NCBI GenBank assembly: GCA_028023455.1
Contig: JAQFVV010012489.1
Span: 2,789,881-2,853,880, forward strand
DNA: 64,000 nucleotides
From: Epiperipatus broadwayi
Taxonomy: Eukaryota > Onychophora > Udeonychophora > Euonychophora > Peripatidae
Direction: 5' to 3'
Part shown: positions 1 through 9,900 of the stretch, one piece after another
Layout of the letters: each line of letters starts with the position of its first letter
Numbering within the stretch: position 1 is the stretch's first letter
The notes under the pieces: generated by a model
Told to the model about the DNA's origin: nothing
What the model saw: only the letters and a program-made list of their open reading frames with translations
The model's database searches: none
Position numbers and translations under genes: made by a program

Positions 1-230
1 AAAATTTTAAACTTTATTTAAATTTTCCAAATACAAATGAATTGTTAGTAATAACACACAAATAAACAACGCAGTGACAATAGAAGTTGAACTCACACCT
101 TTAGATTCTTGAATATCGAATTTAAGGCAAACAATCTACCAACTGAGCTATTCTGTCAAAGACAATATATAGTAGAAATTTGATATATATCAAATCCTCC
201 TGAGTCATTCAAATTTTCTTTATGATCAAG
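1..230 (-). repeat. Penelope-like element pLTR, left copy
   Basis: Terminal repeat downstream of the GIY-YIG end of the truncated PLE at 230-722, read on the minus strand. Its reverse complement reappears at 735-1024, so the copy is flanked by pLTRs in opposite orientation, an arrangement known for Penelope-like elements. It contains a tRNA-like block (about 85-161, minus) with an A-box-like D arm. It lacks the CTGAAGA hairpin that the right copy has. It may continue beyond the window edge. Confidence 0.7.
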
Positions 231-722
231 GTTAATTAGTTTTTTTTAATTGTTTAATATTTTTCCTAAGAGCAAAATTAATTAGAGGCTTCCATACATT
301 GTATATTGTTACACTGGGTTGACTTATAGGATTATTTATCATTGTGATATGAGCAGCTTTCTTGAATTTTCTTTTATATTTTTTCCTCTTTATCATATAT
401 CTTTGCATTTTCCCAATTAAACACATGGTCATTAGTACATACATGATCTGCTACTGTAGACACATCTATTTTTTCTCTTTTAACCATTAGTTTGTGCTCT
501 TTCAATCACTGTTCAACAGTGCAACAGGTCTCACCAATGTATTTCTTTCTACTTTCACATGATATTTTATAGATGCAGTTTTTATTCTTCAGCATTTCCA
601 GTTTAGGCTTAGTAGAAGTAAGAATTCCTCAAAGGGTGGTATGACTTTGGAAAGCTGTTCTAATGTTACATTGACTGTATATTTTCTTTAATTTGTACTG
701 CACCAATAAAAAAAAACTAAAA
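230..722 (-). pseudogene. PLE GIY-YIG endonuclease fragment, copy a
   Basis: C-terminal part of a PLE polyprotein. Reading on the minus strand from about 600 gives the GIY-like NCIYKIS, the YIG-like KYIGET, a stop at the place of a residue before LKEHK, then KFKKAAHITM with a Lys where the 5.3-kb copy has the likely catalytic Glu, and NPISQPSVTIYNVWKPLINF near the C terminus. The domain is the one PLEs use to nick target DNA. It clearly diverges from the copies at 5.3 and 8.2 kb, so it is an older subfamily. Most of the RT is missing, the module is truncated near 722, and the visible stop makes it inactive. Confidence 0.8.
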
Positions 723-734
723 AAAATTTGGAGG

Positions 735-1024
735 AGGATTTGAACCAATCCTTATATATAAATATATCAAATTTCTACTATATGTTGCCTTTGACAGAAT
801 AGCTCAGTTGGTAGAGTGTTTGCCTTAAATTCAATATTCAAGAATCTAAAGGTTCAACCTCTAAGCGAATATTGTCACTGTGCATATAGGTCAAAAACAC
901 CTGAAGAAGAATGAAGAATAATACTACTCAAAATGTTGTGTAATTACTAACCTGTGTAGTCTATTTGTGTGTTATTACTAACAAGTTGTTTGTATTTGGA
1001 AAGTTTAAATAAAGTTTAAATTTT
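735..1024 (+). repeat. Penelope-like element pLTR, right (inverted) copy
   Basis: Inverted counterpart of 1-230. In plus orientation it contains a tRNA-like block at 788-870 with the D-arm string TAGCTCAGTTGGTAGAG and a degraded B box (GGTTCAACC). A CTGAAGA motif follows at 901, and the end is AATAAAGTTTAAATTTTTC, matching the reverse complement of the first bases of the window. Confidence 0.7.
788..870 (+). other. tRNA-like module inside PLE pLTR
   Basis: The D-arm sequence is close to a canonical RNA polymerase III A box. The B box is degraded and the spacing between boxes exceeds that of an intronless tRNA. Equivalent blocks lie at the same place in the other pLTRs (85-161, 5161-5240 and 8003-8083, all minus), so the module belongs to the element. 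It is not a functional tRNA gene. Confidence 0.6.
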
Positions 1025-1500
1025 TCAATACATTCAACATTAACTCATAGATGATGGAAATAGTCCACCATATCACATCTTACAATGTACCATCATTACA
1101 AACCTTCAGACAAATAATAATGAGAAATTGTAAAGTAGAGACTACAAAAGAAGATTGTAAAAAAACTGTGATTTAGAATTACTAGCAATGAGAAATAAAA
1201 TAGTTGATATGAACACAGTATATAGGAAGATAAAAGAAAATAAAAATATTTGTTTTATTGGTAAAAAAAATGTTAGGTTGTTAAATATTTTGAAGAAATA
1301 AAGTAATTATTGGAAGGCGAAATGATTTAGAAAATCTTTATATAAATCTAAAATATTTGTAAGATTCAATAATTTTCATACAAATGATAATTGCAGAAAA
1401 ATATTAAGAGAAGAACGTTGCATATATGTCTTTTTATTTTTAAAAAATATTAGTTTATAAATATGGTAAGTGGAGGGTAGAAATATCCATTGCATTAGTT
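1025..1500. other. AT-rich interval, no recognisable feature
   Basis: No open frame of note and no repeat that I can match elsewhere. It may be the eroded upstream part of the LINE fragment that follows. Confidence 0.4.
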
Positions 1501-1720
1501 TTATTGATAACATTGCAGTACCTTCAAATAATAAAGACCAGGTTGATATAATGTTAATTAAAAATTATGGGAATCGTTTGAAGTTTAGAATAAAATTAGT
1601 AAATTGACGTTTAAGACACTGCTTATAAAACGATGATTAAGATTAATAATTAATTAGAAAGGCTTGAAAAAAAGTGCTTTTAAATATTCAGAAAATTAAT
1701 TTTCATATAATTGAAAGTGA
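1500..1720 (+). pseudogene. RTE-type LINE endonuclease fossil (weak)
   Basis: Plus-strand translation around 1528-1600 gives NKDQVDIMLIKNYGNRLKF with stops shortly after. This resembles the end of the apurinic endonuclease domain of RTE-type LINEs (a DQVDYVLI-like string followed by an R-rich stretch and an SDH motif). The SDH position itself is not preserved. Other fossils of such a LINE lie at 3.0, 9.1, 10.4 and 15.8 kb. Confidence 0.4.
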
Positions 1721-2990
1721 CAAAAATATAAAAATGGGAATTACAATACATAAACACCCTTTCAATAAGAATAGAATGTTATTTTATATTCCATTAAAGT
1801 TGGAATTGGAAAAAAAAAGTTAAATGTTTCTTTGGAATGAAGCCTTTATACTAGAGCAGAGACTTCATATTTTAGTTATAGGTTAAAAAATAAGTGAGAC
1901 AAATGAAATGAAACAAATACTCAACAATTGATGGGTATTAAAAACAATAAATTAAAGATGTGAAATGAGAGAAAAATCAACTGACTTTTTACTTAAAGAC
2001 TAATGATTATGTCAAAGATAAAAAGAAAAGAGATATGAAAATAAAAGATTGTAATCCAAAAAATATATTTTTTCCTCAGAGAAAAACAATAGACAGAAGA
2101 TTTGGAAAAAGCTGCTGGAGCGATGGGTACAGTACAATGACGTAAAAGAGAATCGTTTTTAAAATATATTTTAATGATTAAAAAAGAAGAAGATAAAAAC
2201 AATATTAAACGCTATATAAATAATAAACAAGGTGACCAATTTTTAGAACATTAATTAAATAATAAATTGTGTTATTAAAGAATGCATTTTCTTTAATTAG
2301 GACTTTAATCAATGTTTAATTGCAATGACTAATAACCTCATTTTTTTGTTTTTCTCTTTTGTGTCGAATGCAAATATCAATAGAAGAGCAACAATATCTG
2401 TCTGCGCTGATATGTCAAAGAAGAATTAGTTCGACTGCATGCAATCACTTTTGATAAAATTGTTGCTTACTACAGCAAAAAAAAAAAAATTTAAAATTTT
2501 ATTTTGTTTTTGTGTATGTGTATATACATATAGCAATATAACAAAGTGATTTGAAAGCTGGTAATATTGACAGTTAAATTATATCTAGCTGTAAAGTAAA
2601 GAATAATTAAAAAAATATTAAACCTAGGACATGTATTATTTTCCAAATCCGATGTTGTTATTGTTTTTTTTTTTTGCTGTATTGGTTTTTAAAAAGAGTC
2701 TTTCATTTGCATTATCTATATCATTATTCTGTGCCGATCAATGCTCAGGAAGCATGTCTATTTCAAATACTTTTAAATTACACATAGAACTTTTTAAAAT
2801 TGATTAAAACAGAAATTTTCCGTAAGACGAATATACAATTTTATTGATAGATCTACGATTAAGATAGGTGTTAATAGAAATCACATAAAAAGTGATCTGA
2901 AGGAGCTGTCTTTAATGATCTGATTAATTAGTGGAGATAAACAAAGAAATAATTATGGTAAGCACAAAATCTTACTTCAGGTTTGTAGGA
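1720..2990. other. AT-rich interval, no recognisable gene
   Basis: Poly-A and poly-T runs only. The part up to about 1990 could continue the LINE fossil. Nothing else is supported. Confidence 0.4.
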
Positions 2991-2995
2991 TTACT

Positions 2996-4021
2996 CTATC
3001 ATCATCATCATCATCAATCATTATCAATTCACTGGTCTCTCCAAGTTCAATCCATCTTTTCCTATCTTATAACTTCTCTTTTCCACATTACCCCTGCACA
3101 CTTTCTTATTTCATCCATCCATCTCACATGTGGTCTCTTTCTGGGTCTTTTACAATCTCTTGGAACCCAGTTTAAAATTTCAATTGTCCATCTGTTATCA
3201 TCTCTTCTAACAATATGTCCAGCCCAACTCCACTTCAGTCTTTTAATTTTTTCAATGAGGTCAGTAACACCTGTTTGTTCTCTTACCCATACATTGTGTT
3301 TTCGATCCCTTCTTGTTACTTCCAACATGCATCTCTCCATACTTCCTTGAGTGGTCTGAAGTCTCTGTATTACTCTTCTATTAAGTGTCCAAGTCTCAGA
3401 TCCATAAGTAAGAACTGGCAAAACCCATTTATTAAAAACCTTATTTTTCAAACACATAGGCATATTTCCTTTTAGTATCAAGTTATTTCTACCAAAGGCA
3501 CTCCAACCAAGTTTAATTCTATGATTAATTTTATCCATTATATTTCCATCTGCATTAATAATCTGACCAAGGTATTTGTAACTGTTAACTTCTTGTAACT
3601 CATCATAATCAATCTTTATTTTCATATTTTGAGAAAATCTATTAAACATTACTTTAGTCTTTTTAACATTTATCTTTAGTCCTACATTCCTACTTTCATC
3701 TGATAACTCCTGCAACATTTCCTGTAGCTCTAAAGTATTATTTGCAAAAACAACTACATCATCTGCAAAATCTAAATGCCTTAAATAATCTCCTTTTACT
3801 TTCACTCCTTTAGTTTCCCATTTTAATTCACAAAATACTTCTTGCAGCACTGCTGTAAAAAGTTTTGGAGATATGAAGTCACCCTGTTTTACACCCTTTT
3901 CAATGTTGATTTTCCTACTATCATTATGTAATCTAATTGTTGCTGTTGCATTTTTATAAATATTCTTCAAAATATGACAATATCCTGGATCTACACCTTG
4001 ATGATCCAATGCTTTAATCAC
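2996..4021 (-). mobile_element. 5'-truncated RTE-type LINE
   Basis: The insertion keeps only the second half of the reverse transcriptase and the 3' tail. On the minus strand it ends in a short (GAT)n run (forward ATCATCATCATCATC at about 3000-3015), a typical RTE-clade 3' end. Homology stops at 4021, the usual 5' truncation of target-primed reverse transcription. The coding part is a long uninterrupted frame, so this is the youngest RTE copy in the window. Confidence 0.8.
3062..4021 (-). CDS. Partial reverse transcriptase of an RTE-type LINE
   Basis: A 319-residue open frame covering the palm and thumb of a LINE reverse transcriptase plus the C-terminal region. Motifs in order: KGVKQGDFISPKLF (RT motif 4 region, about residues 43-56), LDFADDVVVFAN with the catalytic DD (about 83-94), GLKINVKKTKVMF (about 113-125), SYKYLGQIINADG (about 147-159), LTYGSETWTL (about 199-208), then the basic IKRLKWSWAGHIVRR and CKRPRKRPHVRWMDEIRK. 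The last two are typical of the RTE family's C terminus. The N-terminal endonuclease and first RT motifs are missing, so the protein cannot work alone. The listed start is only the first Met in the truncated frame. Frame integrity suggests recent insertion. Confidence 0.85.
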   Translation of the reverse strand: MIKALDHQGVDPGYCHILKNIYKNATATIRLHNDSRKINIEKGVKQGDFISPKLFTAVLQEVFCELKWETKGVKVKGDYLRHLDFADDVVVFANNTLELQEMLQELSDESRNVGLKINVKKTKVMFNRFSQNMKIKIDYDELQEVNSYKYLGQIINADGNIMDKINHRIKLGWSAFGRNNLILKGNMPMCLKNKVFNKWVLPVLTYGSETWTLNRRVIQRLQTTQGSMERCMLEVTRRDRKHNVWVREQTGVTDLIEKIKRLKWSWAGHIVRRDDNRWTIEILNWVPRDCKRPRKRPHVRWMDEIRKCAGVMWKREVIR

Positions 4022-4860
4022 TGAAAAAATGACAAATTATTATAGCAAAATACAATTTTATTTTCACAGAGCCTTCCATATTTTAGAACAATAGAAGAGG
4101 TCAGTTGGAAGTTTTTGAAGTTAATTTTCACCAAATAAGCAAAAAATTAGGGTGATGAATTACCTGAGATCGTGGGTTTTAAATTCAACATTTTAGTGCT
4201 CAAACATCACTTGTTTACCTTACAATTATTGTTATTGCTATTACCAAAGTTAATGAAAAACATATTGAAGGCTTGAAAGACATTTGATTACTCAATCATA
4301 TACCAATCTAAATGAGTAAAGACAATAATATGCATTAAAAAATAAAAAAACAAAGAATATAGAAAAGTCTGTTTCAATGAACCAACCTAATATCCTACAA
4401 TAATTATATCAATCTACATAATTAAAAAAAATATTAAAAAGGGAGAAGAAAGAGAGAAAAATAGAGAACACAGAAATGACAATTTGCATGAGTCAATATA
4501 ATATTCTATAAATACTCTAGATTGAGCATTGCTTATTGGTTATTCACGACCATTACATCTAAAGGCTGTGGAATTTTCTTTCTAATGTGGTCTCTTTAAT
4601 AGTTTAAATTTAATAGCTTACAATAACTTTGTTATTAAATAAAGATTTGTGAAATTAAATGATATCAAACACATTAAAAGTAAATCTTAAAAGTTTACCT
4701 AACTTTTCTGTAATCATTATAGTGAGAACTATCTATTTTTTAAGTAAAAGCTTGCAAAAATTCAAGTAATATTATTTATCTATAAAATCTGGTAACTTAT
4801 AATAAGGTAGGACTAACAGAATTAGATGAATAATTGGAATTTATGTTACAAGTTTGTATA
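4022..4860. other. AT-rich interval, no recognisable feature
   Basis: No convincing open frame, no repeat matched elsewhere in the window and no clear A/B-box pair. Confidence 0.4.
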
Positions 4861-4861
4861 A

Positions 4862-4935
4862 GGTTTTTCTGAAGGTTTGTGGTGATGGTGTTCTAGTTGT
4901 ATTTTTATATTGGACTATTTCCATCATTTAATGTG
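4862..4935 (-). pseudogene. PLE 5' coding stub (element C)
   Basis: About 74 bp nearly identical to the first codons of the full PLE at 7660-7735: the same GGACTATTTCCAT and TTTTTCTGAAGGTTTGTG strings in the same order next to the pLTR. The minus-strand order is therefore pLTR, full element, pLTR, and then the start of a further copy that breaks off. This shows the PLE copies are joined head to tail. Confidence 0.75.
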
Positions 4936-4982
4936 AATGTCTTTAGAAAAGTTTAATTTTAGTTAAATATTCCAAATTCAAT

Positions 4983-5092
4983 CAACTGTTAGTAATGTCA
5001 CAGCAAACAAATGTTAGTAATATCACAGCAAACAGGTTAGTATATGCACTAACTGTTAATAATATCACAGCAAACAGGTTAGTATATGCACA
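4983..5092. repeat. pLTR minisatellite, about 38-42 bp unit
   Basis: About three partial copies of a unit built on GTTAGTAATATCACAGCAAAC followed by AGGTTAGTATATGCA. The same unit occurs about four times at 7787-7932, so copy number differs between the two pLTRs. Confidence 0.8.
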
Positions 5093-5135
5093 ATGTTTCG
5101 AGAGGTATTTTTCTCCCCTCTTCTTCAGGTGTTGC
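5088..5135 (-). ncRNA. Hammerhead-like hairpin in PLE pLTR
   Basis: On the minus strand: CAACAC, CTGAAGA, a 5-bp stem AGAGG/CCTCT, then CGAAAC and ATTGTG. CUGANGA plus GAAA are the conserved hammerhead core strings. An outer stem can pair CAACA with TGTTG in the sister copy at 7931-7976. Helix III and a normal NUH cleavage triplet are not visible, so this is hammerhead-like rather than a confirmed ribozyme. Confidence 0.45.
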
Positions 5136-5160
5136 TGGCCTGGCCAGTGACAGTACTAGC

Positions 5161-5240
5161 ATGGGATTCGAACATGGGTCCTTAGATTCTTGATTATTGA
5201 AATTTAAGGTAACGCTCTAACCAACTGAGCCATCCTGCCA
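5161..5240 (-). other. tRNA-like module inside PLE pLTR
   Basis: On the minus strand it has TGGCTCAGTTGGTTAGAGC (A box and D arm with GCTC/GAGC stem), a CCTTA/TAAGG stem with a 20-nt loop in place of a 7-nt anticodon loop, and TTCGAATCCCA (B box). The loop is 13 nt longer than normal. The T stem is imperfect. The sister copy at 8003-8083 has a perfect GGTTCGAATCC B box. Confidence 0.65.
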
Positions 5241-5270
5241 AAGGCAGCAGTATGTAGTAATTTCATATAC

Positions 5271-7724
5271 TTATCTATGAGGTTCCTCCTGATTTTTCCA
5301 CTTTTTTCTCAGAGCAAAGTTGATTAGTGGTTTCCATACATTATGTATAGTCACACTAGGTTGGCTTATGGGATTTTTTGTCATTGTCATGTGAGCAGCT
5401 TCTTTAAATTTTCTTCTTTGTACCTTTTCTTCTTTATCCAATATTTTTGTATTTTCCCAATCGAACGTACGTTCATTGGTCCATACATGGTCTGCTATTT
5501 TAGACACATCTGTTTTTTCTCTTCTAATCATCAGTTTATGTTCTTGCAAGTGCTTTTGAATGGGATGGCTGGTCTCACCAATATATGTTCTTCCACATTC
5601 ACATGGTATTTTATAAATGCAGTTTTTACTTTGCAGCATTTCAAGTTTAGGCTTTGTAGATGTTAGAATTCCTCATAGTGTGGTATGGCTCTGGAAAGCT
5701 GTTCTGATGTTATACTGATTGCAGATTTTCCTTAATTTGTCTGCTATTTTTTAAATATATGGATACACTACAGTACCAATAATTGTCTTTTCTCTAGGTG
5801 GTTCTTTTTGTTGTTGTCTATTTAATGTTTTCTTAATAACAGCTAATGGATAATCATTTTTCTTAAGAGTTTGTTCTATATAGATCTTTTCTTTTTCCAA
5901 ATCACTAGTTTCTGAACAAACTTCTTTTGCTATATTCCACAGTGATAGTATAACTCCATGTTTTGTCTTTCTGGTGTGATTAGATGTATAGGCTAGGTAT
6001 TTTCCTGTATGTGTGGGTTTTTGGTAAACTGTAGTTTTGATTTTGCCATGAGGGAGTCTTGTCACAAGAACATCTAAGAATGCCAATTTTTGTTCTTGTT
6101 CTGGTTCTATTATGAATTTAATTGAAGGGGATATGTTGTTGATGTGTGTCGAGAAAGTTTGTAGCAATGCTTTACCATGTGGCCATACAACAAATGTATC
6201 ATCCACAAAGTGAAGCCAAACTTTAGGTGGATAAGGAGTAGTTTTTATGGCTGTGGTTTCAAGTTCTTCCATGTAAATATTGCTAATCAGGGGAGACAAT
6301 GGTGAGCCCATAGGCATTCCTTGATTTTGTTGAAAGAATTCTGTTTTATATTAAAAGTAGGTTGTTTTTATACAGAAAGTTAATAGTTCCATTATGCTAT
6401 CAATAGGAAGAGCTGTTCTGGTTTGTAAACTATTATCATCATTTAATTTTTTCTTTACAATAGACAATGCTTCTTCACATGGTACATTTGTGAATAAACT
6501 TTCTACATCAAAGCTTACCAGTAAATCAGTTCTTTCAATTTTCACGTTCTTGATTAATTCTACAAAGTGTCTAGAATCCCTGACAAATGATTGGGTCTTG
6601 TATGCCAAAGGACTTAGAACTTTGAGAAGAAATCTTGCCAAATTCTGGCAAGGTGAATCTCTAGAACTAACAATAGGTCATAGTGGAACATGATCCTTAT
6701 GGATTTTAGGTAAACCATAAGGATGAGAAATTTTGCTGAAATATGATGTTATTTTACTCTTTTCTGAATCAGTGAAGTACTTGCGATGCTTTCTGAGTAA
6801 TGCTTGTAACTTTGTTTCCGTACTTGGTATCAGATTTTTTGCCACCTTTCTATATTGGCCTGCTGTGAGGAGTTCTTGTATTTTGTTGTCGTAATCAGTT
6901 GTATCCATTACAACTGTTGCATTGCCTTTGTCAGCAGGTAGAATAATTATAGATTTATCTGCTTTGAGAGATTTAATTGCTCTCCTCTCCCCATAGGATA
7001 TGTTTGACTGCAATTTTTGTTGCTTGTCAAGTGTCCTTTTTACTCTCCAGCATAATTCTGCTGCTTCTTCTAAAGGCAATTTTTGAGTGACTTCCTCAGT
7101 GGCTGCCATTATATCTAATAAGGGGATATTAGATGGTGTTACTGCAAAGTTTAATCCTCTTTCAAGAACTGAAATTTCAGTATCTTTTAGATATTTAGAA
7201 CTTAGATTTTTAACAGATGAAGCTGTTACATTGCTTGGTACATTATGATTTTTGATATGCCCATGTAGATTAGCAAGTTTCTTCTTTTGACATTCTTTTA
7301 TTTTTCCATGTAATATAAAATATGATTTTCTTACTGCTTGAAAAACTCTCATGTAGTCATCATCAGTAAGTTTATTTTTCATAAGACATTCTACATTATT
7401 AATTGAATGCATTGTTTGATACTTAGAAAACCTATGAACATTTATTCTTTCTCTTAACAGAGCTTCACTTGCTCTCTGAGTAATTTTCTCAGCTCTCTGA
7501 GAGTGAATTGGAGATTTTAGTTGCAAACCTTTAGGAATTATCCCTTCTGATTTACATTTACATAAGAAAATTAAATGATTTTCTAATTTGGACAGCTTTA
7601 GACATAGTTTTTCATAATGTCTAAAGTTTGATATGGTATCGGGTTCATACCGAATACTTAGTGTTTTTCTGAAGGTTTGTGATGATGGTGTTCTAGCTGT
7701 ATTTTTATATTGGACTATTTCCAT
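5271..7724 (-). pseudogene. Penelope-like retroelement polyprotein, element B (RT plus GIY-YIG)
   Basis: All of the coding region lies in a single minus-strand frame of 817 codons, a usual length for PLE polyproteins, but four in-frame stops break it: TGA at 6678-6680, TAA at 6351-6353, TAA at 5751-5753, and TGA near 5676. Order: N-terminal region from MEIVQYKNTA; ADKGNATVVM; YGLPKIHK; LLVSFDVESLFTNVP (catalytic Asp); MPMGSPLSPLISNIYMEELE; FVDDTFVVW (catalytic DD); LAFLDVLVTR; QKPTHTGKYL; then the endonuclease with CIYKIPCECGRTYIGET, a Glu in FKEAAHM, and NPISQPSVTIHN. The product would reverse-transcribe its RNA from an endonuclease-made nick. pLTRs flank both sides. No frameshift is seen, so decay is recent. 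Confidence 0.9.
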
Positions 7725-7786
7725 TATCTAATGTGAATGTCTTTAGAAAAGTTTAATTTTAGTTAAATATTCCAAATTCATTCAAC

Positions 7787-7932
7787 TGTTAGTAATGTCA
7801 CAGCAAACAGGTTAGTATATGAACCAACTGTTAGTAATATCACAGCAAACAAATGTTATTAATATCACAGCAAACAGGTTAGTATATGCACTAACTGTTA
7901 GTAATATCACAGCAAACAGGTTAGTATATGCA
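7787..7932. repeat. pLTR minisatellite, about four units
   Basis: Same unit as at 4983-5092 (GTTAGTAATATCACAGCAAAC core), here with one more copy. Confidence 0.8.
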
Positions 7933-7976
7933 CAACATTTCAAGAGGTATTTTTCTCCCCTCTTCTTCAGGTGTTG
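7931..7976 (-). ncRNA. Hammerhead-like hairpin in PLE pLTR
   Basis: On the minus strand: CAACACCTGAAGA, stem AGAGG/CCTCT, TGAAATGTTGTG. CAACA pairs perfectly with TGTTG to close the structure. As in the copy at 5088-5135, helix III is not visible. Confidence 0.45.
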
Positions 7977-8002
7977 CTGGCCTGACCAGTGACAGTACTA
8001 GC

Positions 8003-8083
8003 ATGGGATTCGAACCTGGGTCCTTAGATTCTTGATTATTGAAATTTAAGGTAACGCTCTAACCAACTGAGCCATCCTGCCAA
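8003..8083 (-). other. tRNA-like module inside PLE pLTR
   Basis: A box TGGCTCAGTTGGTTAGAGC and a perfect B box GGTTCGAATCC on the minus strand, separated by the CCTTA/TAAGG stem with its enlarged loop. Best preserved of the four copies. Confidence 0.65.
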
Positions 8084-8116
8084 AGGCAACAGTATGTAGT
8101 AATTTCATATACTTAT

Positions 8117-8905
8117 CTATGAGGTTCCTCCTGATTTTTTCCACTTTTTCCTCAGAGTAAAGTTGATTAGTGGTTTCCATACATTATGTATAGTCACACT
8201 AGGTTGGCTTATGAGATTTTTTGCCATTGTCATGTGAGCAGCTTCTTTAAATTTTCTTCTTTGTACCTTTTCTTCTTTATCCAATATTTTTGTATTTTCC
8301 AATCAAATGTATGTTCATTGGTCCATACATGGTCTGCTACCTTAGACACATCTGTTTTCTCTCTTCTAATCATCAGTTTATGTTCTTGCAAGCACTTTTG
8401 AATGGGATGGCTGGTCTCACCAATATATGTTCTTCCACATTCACATGGTATTTCATAGATGCAGTTTTTACTTTGCAGCATTTCAAGTTTAGGCTTTGTA
8501 GATATTAGAATTCCTCGTAGTGTGGTATGGCTCTGGAAATTCTGTTCTGATGTTATACTGATTGCAGATTTTCCTTAATTTGTCTGCTATTTTTGGAATA
8601 TATGGTTACACTACAGTACCAATAATTGTCTTTTCTCTAGGTGGTTCTTTTTGTTGTTGTCTATTTAATGTTTTCTTAATAACAGCTAATGGATAATTAT
8701 TTTTCTTAAGTGTTTGTTCTATATAGATCTTTTCTTTTTCCAAATCACTAGTTTCTGAACAAACTTCTTTTGCTCTATTCCACAGTGATAGTATAACTCC
8801 ATGTTTTGTGTTTTTGGTGTGATTAGATGTATAGACTAGGTATTTTCCTGGATGTGTGGCTTTTTGGTAAACTGTAGTTTTGATTTTGCCATGAGGGAGT
8901 CTTGT
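8117..8905 (-). pseudogene. 5'-truncated PLE, element A (end of RT plus GIY-YIG)
   Basis: Second tandem copy, retaining the last RT segment (the forward ACTGTAGTTTTGATTTTGCC region near 8880) and the GIY-YIG domain. The endonuclease reads as CIYEIPCECGRTYIGET, then shifts frame near 8300, where one C is missing compared with element B. It continues as KVQRRKFKEAAHMTM. A TAA lies near 8610, in the VVYPYI region of element B. At the position of element B's 3'-most TGA this copy keeps CGA. Homology ends abruptly near 8905. Confidence 0.85.
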
Positions 8906-9084
8906 TTAAAAAAGACAATTTAAATAAAAAAGTAAACCAGTATATATGATAAATATATACCATCTTCATCACTTTCAACCAATTTCAATCCACTGTAAAA
9001 TAAATACAGTAATATTAATTTATTAATATTAATCAATAAACTAATATTAAAAGAAAATATGAATATCTGTTTGAAAAGGAAAGT

Positions 9085-9460
9085 TTTTAATAAATGCATT
9101 TTACCAATCTTTACTTATGGATCTGAGACATTGTCATTTAACAGAAAACAATATAGAGGCTTCAAATAATTCAAAGAAATATGAAAAGATGCATTATAGA
9201 ACTAACAAAAAGATATTGAAAATGAAATACATGAATGAAAAAACAAACAGACGTTATTGGCATCATTGAATTGATTAAGAGATTGAAATGAAGTTGGGCC
9301 AGATAAAGAAATGGTAATAGATGAACAGTTAAAATCTTAAACTGGATTCCAAGAAATTGTAAAACACTTAAAACATAGATCACATATGAGATTTATGAAT
9401 GAAATAAGAAAGTTTTCTAATGTGATTGGCAGAAGAGCGGTTAGAGTTCAGAGAAAATAG
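9085..9460 (+). pseudogene. RTE-type LINE fossil, 3' RT end
   Basis: A stop-riddled plus-strand translation keeps the order of the intact copy at 3.06 kb: FTYGSETLSFNR, then the region equal to IEKIKRLKWSWAGH (here interrupted), then HMRFMNEIRKFSNVIGRR, equal to HVRWMDEIRK in the intact copy. It is much older than that copy. Confidence 0.75.
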
Positions 9461-9464
9461 ATTG

Positions 9465-9900
9465 TACATTCTAAACTTAAGTGATTCACTAAAGTTTTTT
9501 AAATTCTTACCAGCAGGAGATTGCATGGCACATTATCAGAAATTGACTTCCATTTGAATAATTTCAAAGTTTTCAGCACTTGATAATAATAGGTTTACAT
9601 TTATAAATCAGCTTTGCCTAATTATAGGTGTTAAAATAGAGACATTGTCTTTCTCCTATGATGGGTTAAATAGATTTGTACAATTGAATATTTGATTATA
9701 ACATCAGGCACACAATAGACTCAAGCCCTGATTTACACTTGGTCTGTAAGAGTTGGTGTATATAAAATGTATGCTCTAAACTTTAGTGATTTATTTAAGT
9801 TTTTTAAATTCTTACTGGCAGGAGAGTGCATAGAGATTTATAATATTTAAGAAATAGCGCATTATCGGAGATTGACTTCTGTTTAAATAATATATTCTAA
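9465..9900. repeat. Diverged direct duplication, about 310 bp apart
   Basis: A block with AAAGTTTTTTAAATTCTTAC, GGCAGGAGA or AGCAGGAGA, and ATTGACTTC occurs at about 9465-9560 and again at about 9770-9890. No coding content recognised. Confidence 0.6.

Larger units (their letters stand above)
4936..5270 (-). repeat. PLE pLTR between elements B and C
   Basis: Near-identical to 7735-8116. Read on the minus strand: a GAGGAACCTCATAG start after the GIY-YIG stop, a TGCCTTTGGCA mini-palindrome, a tRNA-like block, a CTGAAGA hairpin, then a short tandem repeat and the leader of the next copy. Confidence 0.8.
7735..8116 (-). repeat. PLE pLTR between elements A and B
   Basis: Upstream pLTR of element B and at the same time the downstream pLTR of element A, which proves a head-to-tail tandem. 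It contains the tRNA-like block, the CTGAAGA hairpin and the short tandem repeat, in the same order as 4936-5270. Confidence 0.8.

Noticed and set aside
2931-3350. Plus-strand frame of 139 codons with a His run
   Set aside because: It is the antisense shadow of the RTE 3' end. The His codons come from the (ATC)n tail.
5161-5240. A genuine tRNA gene
   Set aside because: The T stem is imperfect, the spacing between D arm and anticodon stem is wrong and the anticodon loop is too long. The block recurs inside every pLTR.
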